Notes: generated from the letters alone by a model not told the origin. Positions 37,826-46,252 are shown, counted from the first letter of the stretch. The stretch is DNA of 64,000 bases from JAMHWF01 sp048500255 (GCA_048500255.1 JASNYH010000004.1:186001-250000), one strand, 5' to 3'. Numbers and translations are program-made.

Positions 37826-39226
37826 ATGCAATACGACTACGACCTCGTCACGATCGGCGCCGGCTCGGGCGGCATCGCGGCGTCGCGGCGCGCCGCGGCG
37901 CTCGGCGCCCGGGTGGCCATCGTCGAGCGCGGGCGCGTCGGCGGCACCTGCGTACTGCGCGGCTGCGTGCCCAAGAAGCTGCTCGTCTACGCCGCCGCCT
38001 ACGGCGACGCGCTGCGCGAGGCCGCCGCCTACGGCTGGCGCGTCGAGGGCGAGACGGGCTTCGAGATGCTGCGCTGGGCCGACGCCAAGGCGGCCGAGAC
38101 AGCGCGCCTCGAGACGGTGTACCGCCAGTTGCTCGAAGGCTCGGGCGTCGAACTCGTCGCGGGCACGGCGCGGCTCGACGGGTCGCACACGGTGCGCGTC
38201 GACAACGGCGAACGCGTGCTGACGGCGCGCCACGTGCTGATCGCCACCGGCTCGTCGCCGGTGCGCGACAGCATCCCGGGCATCGAAGGCTGCGCGACGT
38301 CGGACGACCTGCTCGATCTGCGCGAGCTGCCGCGCGAGGCCGCCGTGATCGGCGCCGGCTACATCGCCGTCGAGTTCGCCGGCGCGCTGGCGCGGCTCGG
38401 CGTGCAGGTCTGCATGTACTACCGCGACCGGCTGCCGCTGCGCGGCTTCGACGATGACCTGCGCGTGCGCGCCGCCGCCGCGCTGCAGGCCGCCGGCGTC
38501 GAGCTGCACCCGGGCGCGGCGCCGCGCAGGATCCAGCAGGCGGGCGACAAGACGCTGCTCGTCGCCGCCGACGGACGCATGCGCGACTTCGGCTTCGTTC
38601 TCAATGCGACGGGGCGGCGGCCCAACACCGCAGGCCTGGGCCTCGAGACGCTGGGCATCGTGCCCGAGCCGAGCGGCGCGATCGCGGTGGACGCGCAGCT
38701 GCGCAGCAGCGCGCCGAACGTGCACGCGATCGGCGACGTGACGCACCGCAAGAACCTGACGCCCGTCGCCATCGCCGAGGGCCGCGCGCTCGCCGACTCG
38801 CTGTTCGGCCCCGCACCGCGCGAAGTCGACCTGAGCCGCGTCGCCAGCGCCGTCTTCACGCTGCCGCCGATCGGCACGATCGGCCCGAGCGAGGCCGAGG
38901 CCGTCGCCGCGGGGCATCGGCTGAAGGTCTACGAGGCCGACTTCCGGCCGATGCGCACCGCCTTCATCGGCAGCGCGGAGCGCACCTACATGAAGCTGCT
39001 GGTGGATGCCGACACCGACCGCGTGCTCGGCGTGCACATGCTCGGCACCGACGCACCCGAGATCGTGCAGAGCCTGGCCGTCGCGCTGACGGCCGGCGCG
39101 ACGAAGGCGCATTTCGACGCCACCATCGCCGTGCACCCGACGGCGGCCGAGGAGTTCGTGCTGCTGCGCGAGCCGGCGCGGGTGGTGGAGCCGAAGGCGG
39201 CGGTGGTGGCGGCGCCGGTGGGGTGA
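37826..39226 (+). CDS. gor: glutathione-disulfide reductase
   Basis: A 466-residue class I flavoprotein disulfide reductase that regenerates glutathione with NADPH. The N-terminal FAD motif GAGSGG (10-15), redox-active pair in GGTCVLRGCVPKK (Cys about 42 and 47), the second dinucleotide motif GAGYIAVEFAG with following basic residues (YYRDRLPLRGFD) suited to NADPH, and the C-terminal IAVHPTAAEE with the catalytic His-Glu are present. It is divergent from ligA (40-bp gap) and is the last core-like gene before the island. Confidence 0.93.
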   Translation: MQYDYDLVTIGAGSGGIAASRRAAALGARVAIVERGRVGGTCVLRGCVPKKLLVYAAAYGDALREAAAYGWRVEGETGFEMLRWADAKAAETARLETVYRQLLEGSGVELVAGTARLDGSHTVRVDNGERVLTARHVLIATGSSPVRDSIPGIEGCATSDDLLDLRELPREAAVIGAGYIAVEFAGALARLGVQVCMYYRDRLPLRGFDDDLRVRAAAALQAAGVELHPGAAPRRIQQAGDKTLLVAADGRMRDFGFVLNATGRRPNTAGLGLETLGIVPEPSGAIAVDAQLRSSAPNVHAIGDVTHRKNLTPVAIAEGRALADSLFGPAPREVDLSRVASAVFTLPPIGTIGPSEAEAVAAGHRLKVYEADFRPMRTAFIGSAERTYMKLLVDADTDRVLGVHMLGTDAPEIVQSLAVALTAGATKAHFDATIAVHPTAAEEFVLLREPARVVEPKAAVVAAPVG

Positions 39227-39567
39227 AAGCGGGATCGATTGGCGTCAACATTCGACCGGCACGATTCCCGGAACCAACGACATCTCGACCGCGTGAAGCC
39301 GATCGATCGCCGCAAGGCAAACGCCGCCATCCGCCTGAGCACGCTCGCGATGCTCCGGATCCTGGCGTCGGGACAGCAAGAAGTCGAACGCGGCCAGGTG
39401 CAGCGGCTTGGCGCCGTGGTCGAGCGCCTGCGAGCCAAGCGATATCCGGCCGCCGACCGGCGCTGATCTCATTTGCGCCCGGCGGCGCGACGCCAGCCAT
39501 GGCGCTCGCCGATGCGACACAACTCGTCGCATGAATGCGAAGAATGAGCCCATCACTGGAGCTCGCC
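39227..39567. other. intergenic region between gor and the AAA gene
   Basis: The 341 bases contain no gene I can support. On the plus strand a TTG-started frame (39239-39466) encodes a helix-rich, charged 75-residue peptide ending QEVERGQVQRLGAVVERLRAK, faintly like small antitoxins. On the minus strand another frame contains PLHLAAFDFLLSR, faintly ankyrin-like. They overlap and cannot both be real; either could be a gene remnant. The last 60 bases hold the inverted repeat described separately. Confidence 0.4.
39512..39532. promoter_or_regulatory. perfect inverted repeat upstream of the AAA-nuclease-WYL operon
   Basis: Arms ATGCGAC and GTCGCAT are separated by 7 bases (ACAACTC). A further half-site ATGCGA follows at 39535-39540. 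The repeat ends 35 bases before the start of the first gene of the operon, whose third gene encodes a WYL-domain DNA-binding protein. WYL regulators of defence loci such as BrxR and CapW bind inverted repeats in this position, so it is a good candidate operator. Confidence 0.55.
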
Positions 39568-41664
39568 ATGGCACGACGTCGTCGCTCTTCGACATTCGGC
39601 GCGCAGGATCTGCCTGCCATCGTTCGTCTCTGGATCCTGCGCCTGCTGGTGCCGATGGGCGGGCACAAGCAGTTCATCATGTCGCACGGCTTCGGTGACG
39701 ACACGCTCGCCGAGGTGCTCGGTCTCGGTGAATGGATCGACGTCGAGCTCGAAGACCGCTTCGACTCGAAGGCGGCGCGCGTGGCACTGCTGCGGCTCCA
39801 TCGGGCGGCGGAGCGCAACTCCGGCATGACGGCGGCGACGCCGGAACGCCTGGTGTGCAACATCGCCCGGTTGTCGGAACTCGTCGGCCTGACCGACGCC
39901 GACGCCCGGATCCTCGAGTTTGCCGCGCTGATCAAGCTGGAACGGCTGCTGGAAGTCGCCGCCGACTACGTCGGCGAGTTCTCCACCGAGCAGGCGGTCC
40001 GGGCGCTGTCCGCCGTCCTCGGGACCGCCGAACCTGAAGTGCGGCGCTCGCTCGGCACCCAGGGCGCGCTCGTCCGCTCGGGACTGCTCTCGCCGAGGCG
40101 GCACAGCACCTGCGGATTGAGCGCCAAGCTCAAGCTGCCGTCGGACGAGTTCGCCGACACGCTGGCGTTCGACGCCGACCCGGTCGCTCTGCTGCGCGGC
40201 ATCGTGATCCCCGGCGAGCCGGCGCATCTCGCCCTCGACGACTTCGGACACGTCACCAGACCGCTCGCCATCCTCAGGCCCTACTTGAAGAGCGCTGTCG
40301 GCGAGGCACGCAAGGGAGTGAACGTCCTGATCCACGGTGCACCCGGCACCGGCAAGAGCCAGTTGTCGAAAGTGCTGGCGGGCGACATCGGCTGCGAACT
40401 GCTCGAGATGTCTTGCAGCGACGTCGATGGCGATCCGATCGACGGCGAGTCGCGGCTGCGCTTCTACCGCACGGCGCAGGGCTTCTTCGCACGCCGCCGC
40501 GCCCTCATCGTGTTCGACGAGGCCGAAGACGTGTTCAGGGACTGGGACGGCCCGAATGCTCGCAGCAGTGCGGCGCAGACCCACAAGGGCTGGATGAATC
40601 GCATGCTGGAGGAGAACCCGCTGCCGACGTTGTGGCTGTCGAATTGCGCAGAAGACCTGGACCCGGCCTTCATCCGCCGCTTCGATATGGTGATCGAGTT
40701 GCCTGTCCCGCCGAAGAGGCAGCGCGAGCGCATCCTTCAGCAGGCGTGCAGTGATCTGATCGACGCAAGGTCGTTGCGCCGCATGGCAGAACACGAGTCG
40801 CTCGCGCCAGCCATCGTGAGCCGGGCCGCATCGGTCGTCCGCGCCATCCACTCGGAACTGGACGAAGTCGCCGTCGCACCGGCCGTCGAGGCACTGATCA
40901 ACGGCACGCTGGTCGCGCAGGGGCACCAGTCGATCCCGCGGCACGAGGAAGGCCGGCTGCCCGAGGTCTACGACCCGGCCTTCATCCACGCCGACGCCGA
41001 TCTCGCGCGAGTCGCGGCAGGCCTCGTCGATGCCCGGTCGGGCCGCTTGTGCCTGTATGGCCCGCCGGGCACCGGCAAGACTGCGTATGGGCGGTGGCTG
41101 GCCGAGCAACTGGGCGTGCCGCTGCTGGTCCGGCGTGCCTCCGATCTGCTGTCGAAGTGGGTCGGCGAGGCCGAGAAGAACGTCGCGCGTGCGTTCCGCG
41201 AGGCGGAGCAGGAGGGAGCACTGCTGCTGATCGACGAGGTGGACAGCTTCCTGCAGGACCGGCGGGGCGCCCGCAGGAGCTGGGAGATCAGCCTGGTCAA
41301 CGAGGTGCTGACGCAAATGGAGTCGTACCCGGGCGTCTTCATCGCCTCGACGAACCTGATGGAGGGACTGGACCAGGCAGCGCTGCGCCGCTTCGACCTC
41401 AAGGTGCGCTTCGACTTCCTGCGCCCCGAGCAAGCCGTCGGGCTGCTGCGCCGCCATTGCGAGGCGCTGGCGCTGCCCGCTCCGGCGCCGCAACACGAGA
41501 TACGCCTTATGCGCCTCGATCGCCTGACGCCCGGCGACTTCGCCGCCGCGTTGCGGCAGCACCGCTTTCGTGCGATCGAGTCGCCCGGCGACCTCGTCGC
41601 GGCGCTGGAGGCGGAGTGCGAGCTGAAGGAAGGCGCCAAGGCCGCGATCGGCTTCCTGCACTGA
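39568..41664 (+). CDS. double AAA+ ATPase (CDC48-like), accessory operon gene 1
   Basis: A 698-residue protein with two AAA domains behind an alpha-helical N-region (1-230) that I do not recognise. Domain 1 has Walker A HGAPGTGKS (about 256-264), Walker B LIVFDEAED and sensor/Arg-finger region DPAFIRRFDMVIEL. Domain 2 has YGPPGTGKT (about 497-505), pore loop LSKWVGEAEKNV, Walker B LLLIDEVDSF, STN and ALRRFDLKV. The pore loop resembles proteasomal and CDC48 unfoldases, so substrate threading or remodelling is likely. GGAG lies 6 bases before the chosen ATG. First gene of the five-gene operon. Confidence 0.85.
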   Translation: MARRRRSSTFGAQDLPAIVRLWILRLLVPMGGHKQFIMSHGFGDDTLAEVLGLGEWIDVELEDRFDSKAARVALLRLHRAAERNSGMTAATPERLVCNIARLSELVGLTDADARILEFAALIKLERLLEVAADYVGEFSTEQAVRALSAVLGTAEPEVRRSLGTQGALVRSGLLSPRRHSTCGLSAKLKLPSDEFADTLAFDADPVALLRGIVIPGEPAHLALDDFGHVTRPLAILRPYLKSAVGEARKGVNVLIHGAPGTGKSQLSKVLAGDIGCELLEMSCSDVDGDPIDGESRLRFYRTAQGFFARRRALIVFDEAEDVFRDWDGPNARSSAAQTHKGWMNRMLEENPLPTLWLSNCAEDLDPAFIRRFDMVIELPVPPKRQRERILQQACSDLIDARSLRRMAEHESLAPAIVSRAASVVRAIHSELDEVAVAPAVEALINGTLVAQGHQSIPRHEEGRLPEVYDPAFIHADADLARVAAGLVDARSGRLCLYGPPGTGKTAYGRWLAEQLGVPLLVRRASDLLSKWVGEAEKNVARAFREAEQEGALLLIDEVDSFLQDRRGARRSWEISLVNEVLTQMESYPGVFIASTNLMEGLDQAALRRFDLKVRFDFLRPEQAVGLLRRHCEALALPAPAPQHEIRLMRLDRLTPGDFAAALRQHRFRAIESPGDLVAALEAECELKEGAKAAIGFLH

Positions 41665-41698
41665 CGCCGCACAATCGCTTTCAGGGGGAGGAGCAGGC

Positions 41699-43201
41699 AT
41701 GGTGACGCTGTCCAAATCGAGGTTGCTCGCGTTCCGCCAGTGCCCGAAGCGGCTGTGGCTGGAGGTCCATCGCAAGGAGCTGCAGGAGACCTCGCCGGGC
41801 GCGCAGGCGCGGTTCGACGACGGGCACCTCGTCGGCGCCGTGGCGCGCCGCCTTTACGACCCGGCCGGCAAGGGCGTGCTGATCGATCCGCAGATGGAGG
41901 GGTACGACGCGGCGGTCGCGCGCACGACGTCGTTGCTCGAATCCGCGCAACCCATCTTCGAAGGCGGCGTCAAGGCCGAAGGTGCGCTCGCCTTCGCCGA
42001 CGTGCTGCTGCCCGTCCGCAGCCGCGGGCGTCGCGAGTGGCGCATCGTCGAAGTGAAGTCGTCGACCGACATCAAGGACTACCAGCGCGACGACGCGGCC
42101 GTCCAGTACTTCGTCGGCCGGGCCGCCGGCCTGCCGTTACGCGGCATCGCGCTGGCGCACATCGACGCGACATGGTCCTATCCGGGAGACGGCGACTACC
42201 AGGGCCTGCTGGTCGAACGCGACGTCACCGAGGAAGTGCGCGCCCGGGGCGACGAGGTCCGGCACTGGATACGTGCCGCCCAGCAAGTCGTGAAACGACA
42301 GACGGAGCCCGACCAGTCGACCGGCCGCCAATGCCGCAAGCCGTACGAATGCGGCTTCTACGCCTACTGCAGCTCACGGGAGCCGCAAGCGGAATTCCCC
42401 GCAGCCTGGCTGCCGAACGTGCGCAAGCGAGATGCCAAGTCGCTGATCGAAGCCAGGCCCGACTGCGACATGCGCGACGTGCCGGACGAGTTGCTCGACG
42501 AACCGCAGCGGCGAGTCAAGGCCGCGACGCTGTCCGGGCGCACCTACTTCGACGCCGCCGGCGCGGCACACGCGCTGCGCGCCCACAAGCTGCCGGCCTA
42601 CTTCGTCGACTTCGAGACGGTCAACCTGGCACTACCGATCTGGAAAGGCACGCAGCCCTATCAGCAGATCCCGTTCCAGTTCAGCGTGCACCGGTTGGCG
42701 CGCAGCGGCCGCCTCGAACACGAGGCGTTCATCGACGCCTCGGGCGGCGACCCGTCGAAAGGCTTTGCAGCGGCCCTCATTGCAGCCTGCGGCGAAAGTG
42801 GTCCCGTCTTCGTCTACAACGCCCGCTTCGAAGGCGCACGCCTGGAGGAATTGGCCGAGCGCCTGCCGCGCCATGCGCGCGCGCTGCGGGCTCTCGAGCT
42901 GCGCATCGTCGACCTGCTGCCGGTGGCGAAAGCGCACTACTACCACCCGAGCCAGCAAGGCAGCTGGAGCATCAAGAAGGTGCTGCCGGCACTCTGTCCC
43001 GACCTTGACTACGCGAGCCTGGACGGCGTGAGCGATGGCGGCATGGCGATGGACGCGTTTCGCGAGGCCATCGATCCACAGACCTCGCCCTCGCGCAGGG
43101 CGGAGCTCGAGAAGCAACTGCTCGAGTACTGCAAGCTCGACACGCTCGCCATGGTTCGCCTGTGGTCCGCCTTCACGGGCCGAGCGCTGGAGAAAACCTG
43201 A
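41699..43201 (+). CDS. Cas4-like PD-(D/E)XK nuclease fused to a DnaQ-like DUF2779 exonuclease
   Basis: A 500-residue two-nuclease protein. The N-half is Cas4/RecB-like: SKSRLLAFRQCPKRLW with Cys15, catalytic D101 and E118-x-K120 (IVEVKSS), and the Cys triad 212/218/224 (QCRKPYECGFYAYC), which with Cys15 fits a 4Fe-4S cluster. The C-half is DUF2779, an RNase H-like exonuclease: YFVDFET (D304, E306), FVYNARFEGARLEEL and YCKLDTLAMVRLW (D481). A strong GGGGGAGGAG ribosome-binding site precedes the ATG, 34 bases after the AAA gene. It probably processes or degrades DNA or RNA. Confidence 0.88.
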   Translation: MVTLSKSRLLAFRQCPKRLWLEVHRKELQETSPGAQARFDDGHLVGAVARRLYDPAGKGVLIDPQMEGYDAAVARTTSLLESAQPIFEGGVKAEGALAFADVLLPVRSRGRREWRIVEVKSSTDIKDYQRDDAAVQYFVGRAAGLPLRGIALAHIDATWSYPGDGDYQGLLVERDVTEEVRARGDEVRHWIRAAQQVVKRQTEPDQSTGRQCRKPYECGFYAYCSSREPQAEFPAAWLPNVRKRDAKSLIEARPDCDMRDVPDELLDEPQRRVKAATLSGRTYFDAAGAAHALRAHKLPAYFVDFETVNLALPIWKGTQPYQQIPFQFSVHRLARSGRLEHEAFIDASGGDPSKGFAAALIAACGESGPVFVYNARFEGARLEELAERLPRHARALRALELRIVDLLPVAKAHYYHPSQQGSWSIKKVLPALCPDLDYASLDGVSDGGMAMDAFREAIDPQTSPSRRAELEKQLLEYCKLDTLAMVRLWSAFTGRALEKT

Positions 43202-43203
43202 AC

Positions 43204-44169
43204 ATGGCGAAGCGCCCCGACACCCTGGAAACCACGCTGCTGGCCATCGAGCTGTTGCGGCGCATCCCTCGCGGACGCAAGGTGACTGCTGCCGAGTTGC
43301 GCGACCAGTTGATCAATGTCGGCATCGATCGCGAGTTGCGCACCGTGCAGCGCCAGCTCGAGCAACTGAGCGAACACTTCGACATCGAGCGCGACGATCG
43401 CAGCAAGCCCTATGGCTACCGCTGGCTGGAGAACGCCAAGGGGCTGACGCTGCCGTCGCTGACGCCCGCCGAGTCGCTGCTGCTTCGCCTGGCCGAGGAA
43501 CATCTTCGCAACCTGCTGCCCGCGAAGCTGATGAAGTCGATGGAGGCCTTCTTCGCGCAGGCGCGGCGCAACCTCGGCCACGATGCCCACGCGCGGCTCG
43601 AACGCCAATGGCCCGACAAGGTGCGTGTCGTCGCGACCAGCCAGCCGCTGCTGCCGCCGCAGGTGGCGCAGGGCGTCTTCGAGACCGTCAGCAATGCGCT
43701 GTACGCCAACCGCTGGTTGATCCTGGACTATCGCAATGCGGCCGGCAAGCGCACGACGGCCGACGTCATGCCGCTCGGCCTGGCGCAGCAAGGCCCGCGC
43801 CTCTACCTCGTCGGCCGCTACCGGGGCTACGACAACGAACGCAGCCTGGCGCTGCATCGAATCCTCGCGGCCCAGGTCGGTGCGCCGTTCGATCGACCGT
43901 CCGACTTCGACCTGCAGAAGTACGACGACGACGGGCGCTTCGGATTCGGCGACGGCAGGCGCGTGCGCCTCAGCTTTCGAATCACCCGCAGCGCGGGGCT
44001 GCATCTGCTCGAATCGCCGCTGTCGCGAGACCAGCGCACGGTCGAGGTGGGCACCGACCATCTCGACATCACGGCGACCGTGATCGAAAGCGCGATGCTG
44101 GAGCGATGGCTTCGCAGCTTCGGGGCGGCCGTCTCAGAAGTGCGGCGCGAGGCGGTCGACGACGCATGA
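43204..44169 (+). CDS. WYL-domain transcriptional regulator
   Basis: A 321-residue protein with an N-terminal winged helix-turn-helix (about 8-75; RELRTVQRQLEQLSEHFDIERD), a linker, a WYL domain (about 165-235; NRWLILDYRNAAGKRTTADVMP and GPRLYLVGRYRG, where the WYL signature is YLV) and a C-terminal WCX extension. WYL proteins sense ligands such as nucleic acids and often repress defence loci. It starts 2 bases after the nuclease stop and its stop overlaps the next ATG (ATGA). It is the likely regulator of the operon through the inverted repeat before gene 1. Confidence 0.9.
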   Translation: MAKRPDTLETTLLAIELLRRIPRGRKVTAAELRDQLINVGIDRELRTVQRQLEQLSEHFDIERDDRSKPYGYRWLENAKGLTLPSLTPAESLLLRLAEEHLRNLLPAKLMKSMEAFFAQARRNLGHDAHARLERQWPDKVRVVATSQPLLPPQVAQGVFETVSNALYANRWLILDYRNAAGKRTTADVMPLGLAQQGPRLYLVGRYRGYDNERSLALHRILAAQVGAPFDRPSDFDLQKYDDDGRFGFGDGRRVRLSFRITRSAGLHLLESPLSRDQRTVEVGTDHLDITATVIESAMLERWLRSFGAAVSEVRREAVDDA

Positions 44170-45041
44170 GGCACGCGCTGCCGCTCTGCCGCACCGACTC
44201 CGCGTCGGCAGGCCGCGACGCGTTCGGTGCGCTCATTCTCGACGGCGGCTTCGTCGGCAGCGACGGCGAGCCGTGCCGCAGCTTGACGCTGCTGCTCGAC
44301 TTCTCGGGCCGGGCCGAGGGCGCGCGCGTGGCGCAGATGCTGGCCGCGTCGATGCTCCACACCCACGGTCGGTGGCAATCGTTCGCCGGCGCCAGCGCGA
44401 TCGGTGCCTTCCTCGATGCGCTGCATTCCCGGCCGGCTGCGGAGTTGTCCTCCGTGATCGTCCTGCCGAACGATCCGTCGGAGAGCCGCCATTGCCGCGC
44501 CGCGCTCGAGGCGATCGTCGCGTCGACCGTGCACGCGATCGGCGCCGTCGTCGCCGTGTCCGGCGAGCCGAGCCGTTGGAGCGGCCTTCGCGGCATCACC
44601 GGGCACGTGGCCTGCGAACCCGGGAATGCCTACGCAGATGCCGCGGCCGTCTTCAGCGTGCAGGCGGCATGCAACGCTCCCCACTTGCTCGCATGCTTCG
44701 ATGTGGAGGATCTGAAGCTGGCATTCGGCACCGATGCCGCCCCCGCGGTCGTGGTCCATGCGATCTGGCCGGGAAACGAACGACAGGGACTCGTGTTGCC
44801 GGCCGCGAAGCAGGCCGTGCACGCAGCAACGGAGTCCGACGTCGTCCTTCTCGCGCCGTTGTGGCAGCGCGCAAGCCTCTCCGAGGCTCGCTGTTTCATG
44901 AATCAGGCGAGGACCGCGGTCGGCCACGACGCCAGCCTGTTCTTCGCATTGACCGAGGATTTCTTCTTGGGTCAGACGATGCCTCGTGCTGGATGCCCCG
45001 TCGTCATGATCTGTCGCAACGCGATGAGGATCCGAGAATGA
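44166..45041 (+). CDS. unknown protein with FtsZ/tubulin-like C-terminal pattern, operon gene 4
   Basis: A 291-residue protein that I do not recognise by name. From residue 178 on it follows the order of motifs of the FtsZ C-terminal domain: DVEDLKLAF, GNERQGLVLPAAKQAV (203-218), SDVVLLAPLW, SLSEARCFMNQAR (237-249), then DASLFFALTEDFFLG and VVMICR. VIVLPND (97-103) resembles the FtsZ IPN strand. The tubulin GTP signature GGGTGTG is absent, so GTPase activity is doubtful. Both ends overlap neighbours by ATGA, so it is expressed in step with the WYL and sirtuin genes. Confidence 0.6.
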   Translation: MRHALPLCRTDSASAGRDAFGALILDGGFVGSDGEPCRSLTLLLDFSGRAEGARVAQMLAASMLHTHGRWQSFAGASAIGAFLDALHSRPAAELSSVIVLPNDPSESRHCRAALEAIVASTVHAIGAVVAVSGEPSRWSGLRGITGHVACEPGNAYADAAAVFSVQAACNAPHLLACFDVEDLKLAFGTDAAPAVVVHAIWPGNERQGLVLPAAKQAVHAATESDVVLLAPLWQRASLSEARCFMNQARTAVGHDASLFFALTEDFFLGQTMPRAGCPVVMICRNAMRIRE

Positions 45042-45808
45042 GTGCTGATACAGACACAGAAGTCTTGCCCGAACCGCTGCGGCAACTGCTGTCCAGGCGC
45101 TTCGAGCGCATCGTCATCTTCAGCGGCTCGGGCATGTCCGCCGACAGCGGCATCCCGACCTTCCGCTCGGGCAGCAACGGCCTCTGGACTGAGTTCGATC
45201 CGCGAAAACTCGCGACGCCAGCGGCATGGCGTCGGGATCGCGACCTGGTCTGGGGCTGGTACGAGTGGCGCCGCGGCCTGGTCCTGGCGGCGCAGCCGAA
45301 TGCCGGCCACCTGGCTGTCGCGCAGTTGCAGCAGCGTCTTGGAGCGAAGATCGTCACTCAGAACGTGGACGATCTCCACGAGCGCGCCGGCGTGACGGGC
45401 GCGCTGCATCTGCACGGCAGCCTGTTCGCGACGCGCTGCTCGGCGTGCGGCAGGCCCCATGAACTGACCGATCCGCCGCCCGCCATCCAGCGCAAGCTGA
45501 CGCCGCCGCGGTGCACGCACTGTGGCGGCGCCGTGCGGCCCGGCGTGGTGTGGTTCGGCGAGAACCTCGACGAGACCGTCGTGAGCGAGGCCCTGCGCCA
45601 CATCGAGCAGTGCGACTTGCTGCTGGTCGTCGGCACTTCGGGCGTCATCTATCCCGCTGCGGGCATGGTGCGACACGCGCCGGCCGACGCTGTCATCGTC
45701 GAGATCAATCCGCAGCCGGCGGAACCGGTTGCACGGATCGGGTTCAGTTGGCAGACCACGGCTGCAAGCGGGCTGCCGAAGCTGGCCGCAACCTTGTGTG
45801 CGGAGTAG
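45038..45808 (+). CDS. CobB-type sirtuin (NAD-dependent deacylase), operon gene 5
   Basis: A 256-residue Sir2 protein. NAD-binding motifs are FSGSGMSADSGIPTFR (28-43) and TQNVDDLHERAG (107-118); the catalytic His126 is in LHLHGS; the zinc cysteines are C134, C137, C159 and C162. Y75 and R78 (YEWR) match the Tyr-x-x-Arg pair of class III sirtuins, which accept succinyl/malonyl groups, as in E. coli CobB. The complete zinc ribbon and catalytic set point to a protein deacylase rather than a defence NADase. The ATG overlaps the stop of gene 4. Confidence 0.9.
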   Translation: MSADTDTEVLPEPLRQLLSRRFERIVIFSGSGMSADSGIPTFRSGSNGLWTEFDPRKLATPAAWRRDRDLVWGWYEWRRGLVLAAQPNAGHLAVAQLQQRLGAKIVTQNVDDLHERAGVTGALHLHGSLFATRCSACGRPHELTDPPPAIQRKLTPPRCTHCGGAVRPGVVWFGENLDETVVSEALRHIEQCDLLLVVGTSGVIYPAAGMVRHAPADAVIVEINPQPAEPVARIGFSWQTTAASGLPKLAATLCAE

Positions 45809-45835
45809 ATCCCGGTGGTTCAGACAACGGCAACC

Positions 45836-46030
45836 ATGAGCGACCACGCAAAGACGCCACTCGACTGGCTCGTCCGGAAGTGGCCGCGCCTGTTCCATGA
45901 TCAGTGTCCCGCCCGCAGCAGCATCCCGGCCGGCTGGACGTGCTTGGTCGACGAACTGTGCGAGTTGATCGACGCCCTGTTGAGTGAAGCCCCGCGCTTC
46001 TCCGAGGCCCGTTCGACTACCGCGAATTGA
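45836..46030 (+). pseudogene. truncated conserved hypothetical protein
   Basis: A 64-residue reading frame: WLVRKWPRLFHDQC and AGWTCLVDELCELIDALL match the N-terminal pattern of a family of small bacterial proteins of unknown function (PxLF ... GWxxLxxxLC). The family normally continues with a segment containing a KEKFG-like motif; here the frame stops and the next in-frame codons on other frames do not restore it. It lies at the island's degraded end, 28 bases after the sirtuin gene. It is probably a remnant, but a short functional protein cannot be excluded. Confidence 0.45.
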
Positions 46031-46252
46031 TGCCCAGCGCAGCGGCGGCACTGCGACGTCGGCGCGCGCGCAGAGCGCCTCTGGTCTACAGACTTGCCTC
46101 CGCCCATGCCTCCGAATACAGTTGATCTACTGCGAACGATCACCGAGAAGGAGGAACGATGGCAACCAAACTCGAGAAGAAAGAAAGGCGGAACGGTCAA
46201 GCAACAGCTATGGCCGGCGAGTTCTTCGTCATGGAACAGCTCTTCCGACTAG

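Noticed and set aside
45038..45808. Thoeris-type SIR2 NADase
   Set aside because: The zinc ribbon and class III deacylase residues are complete, and no TIR protein is nearby.
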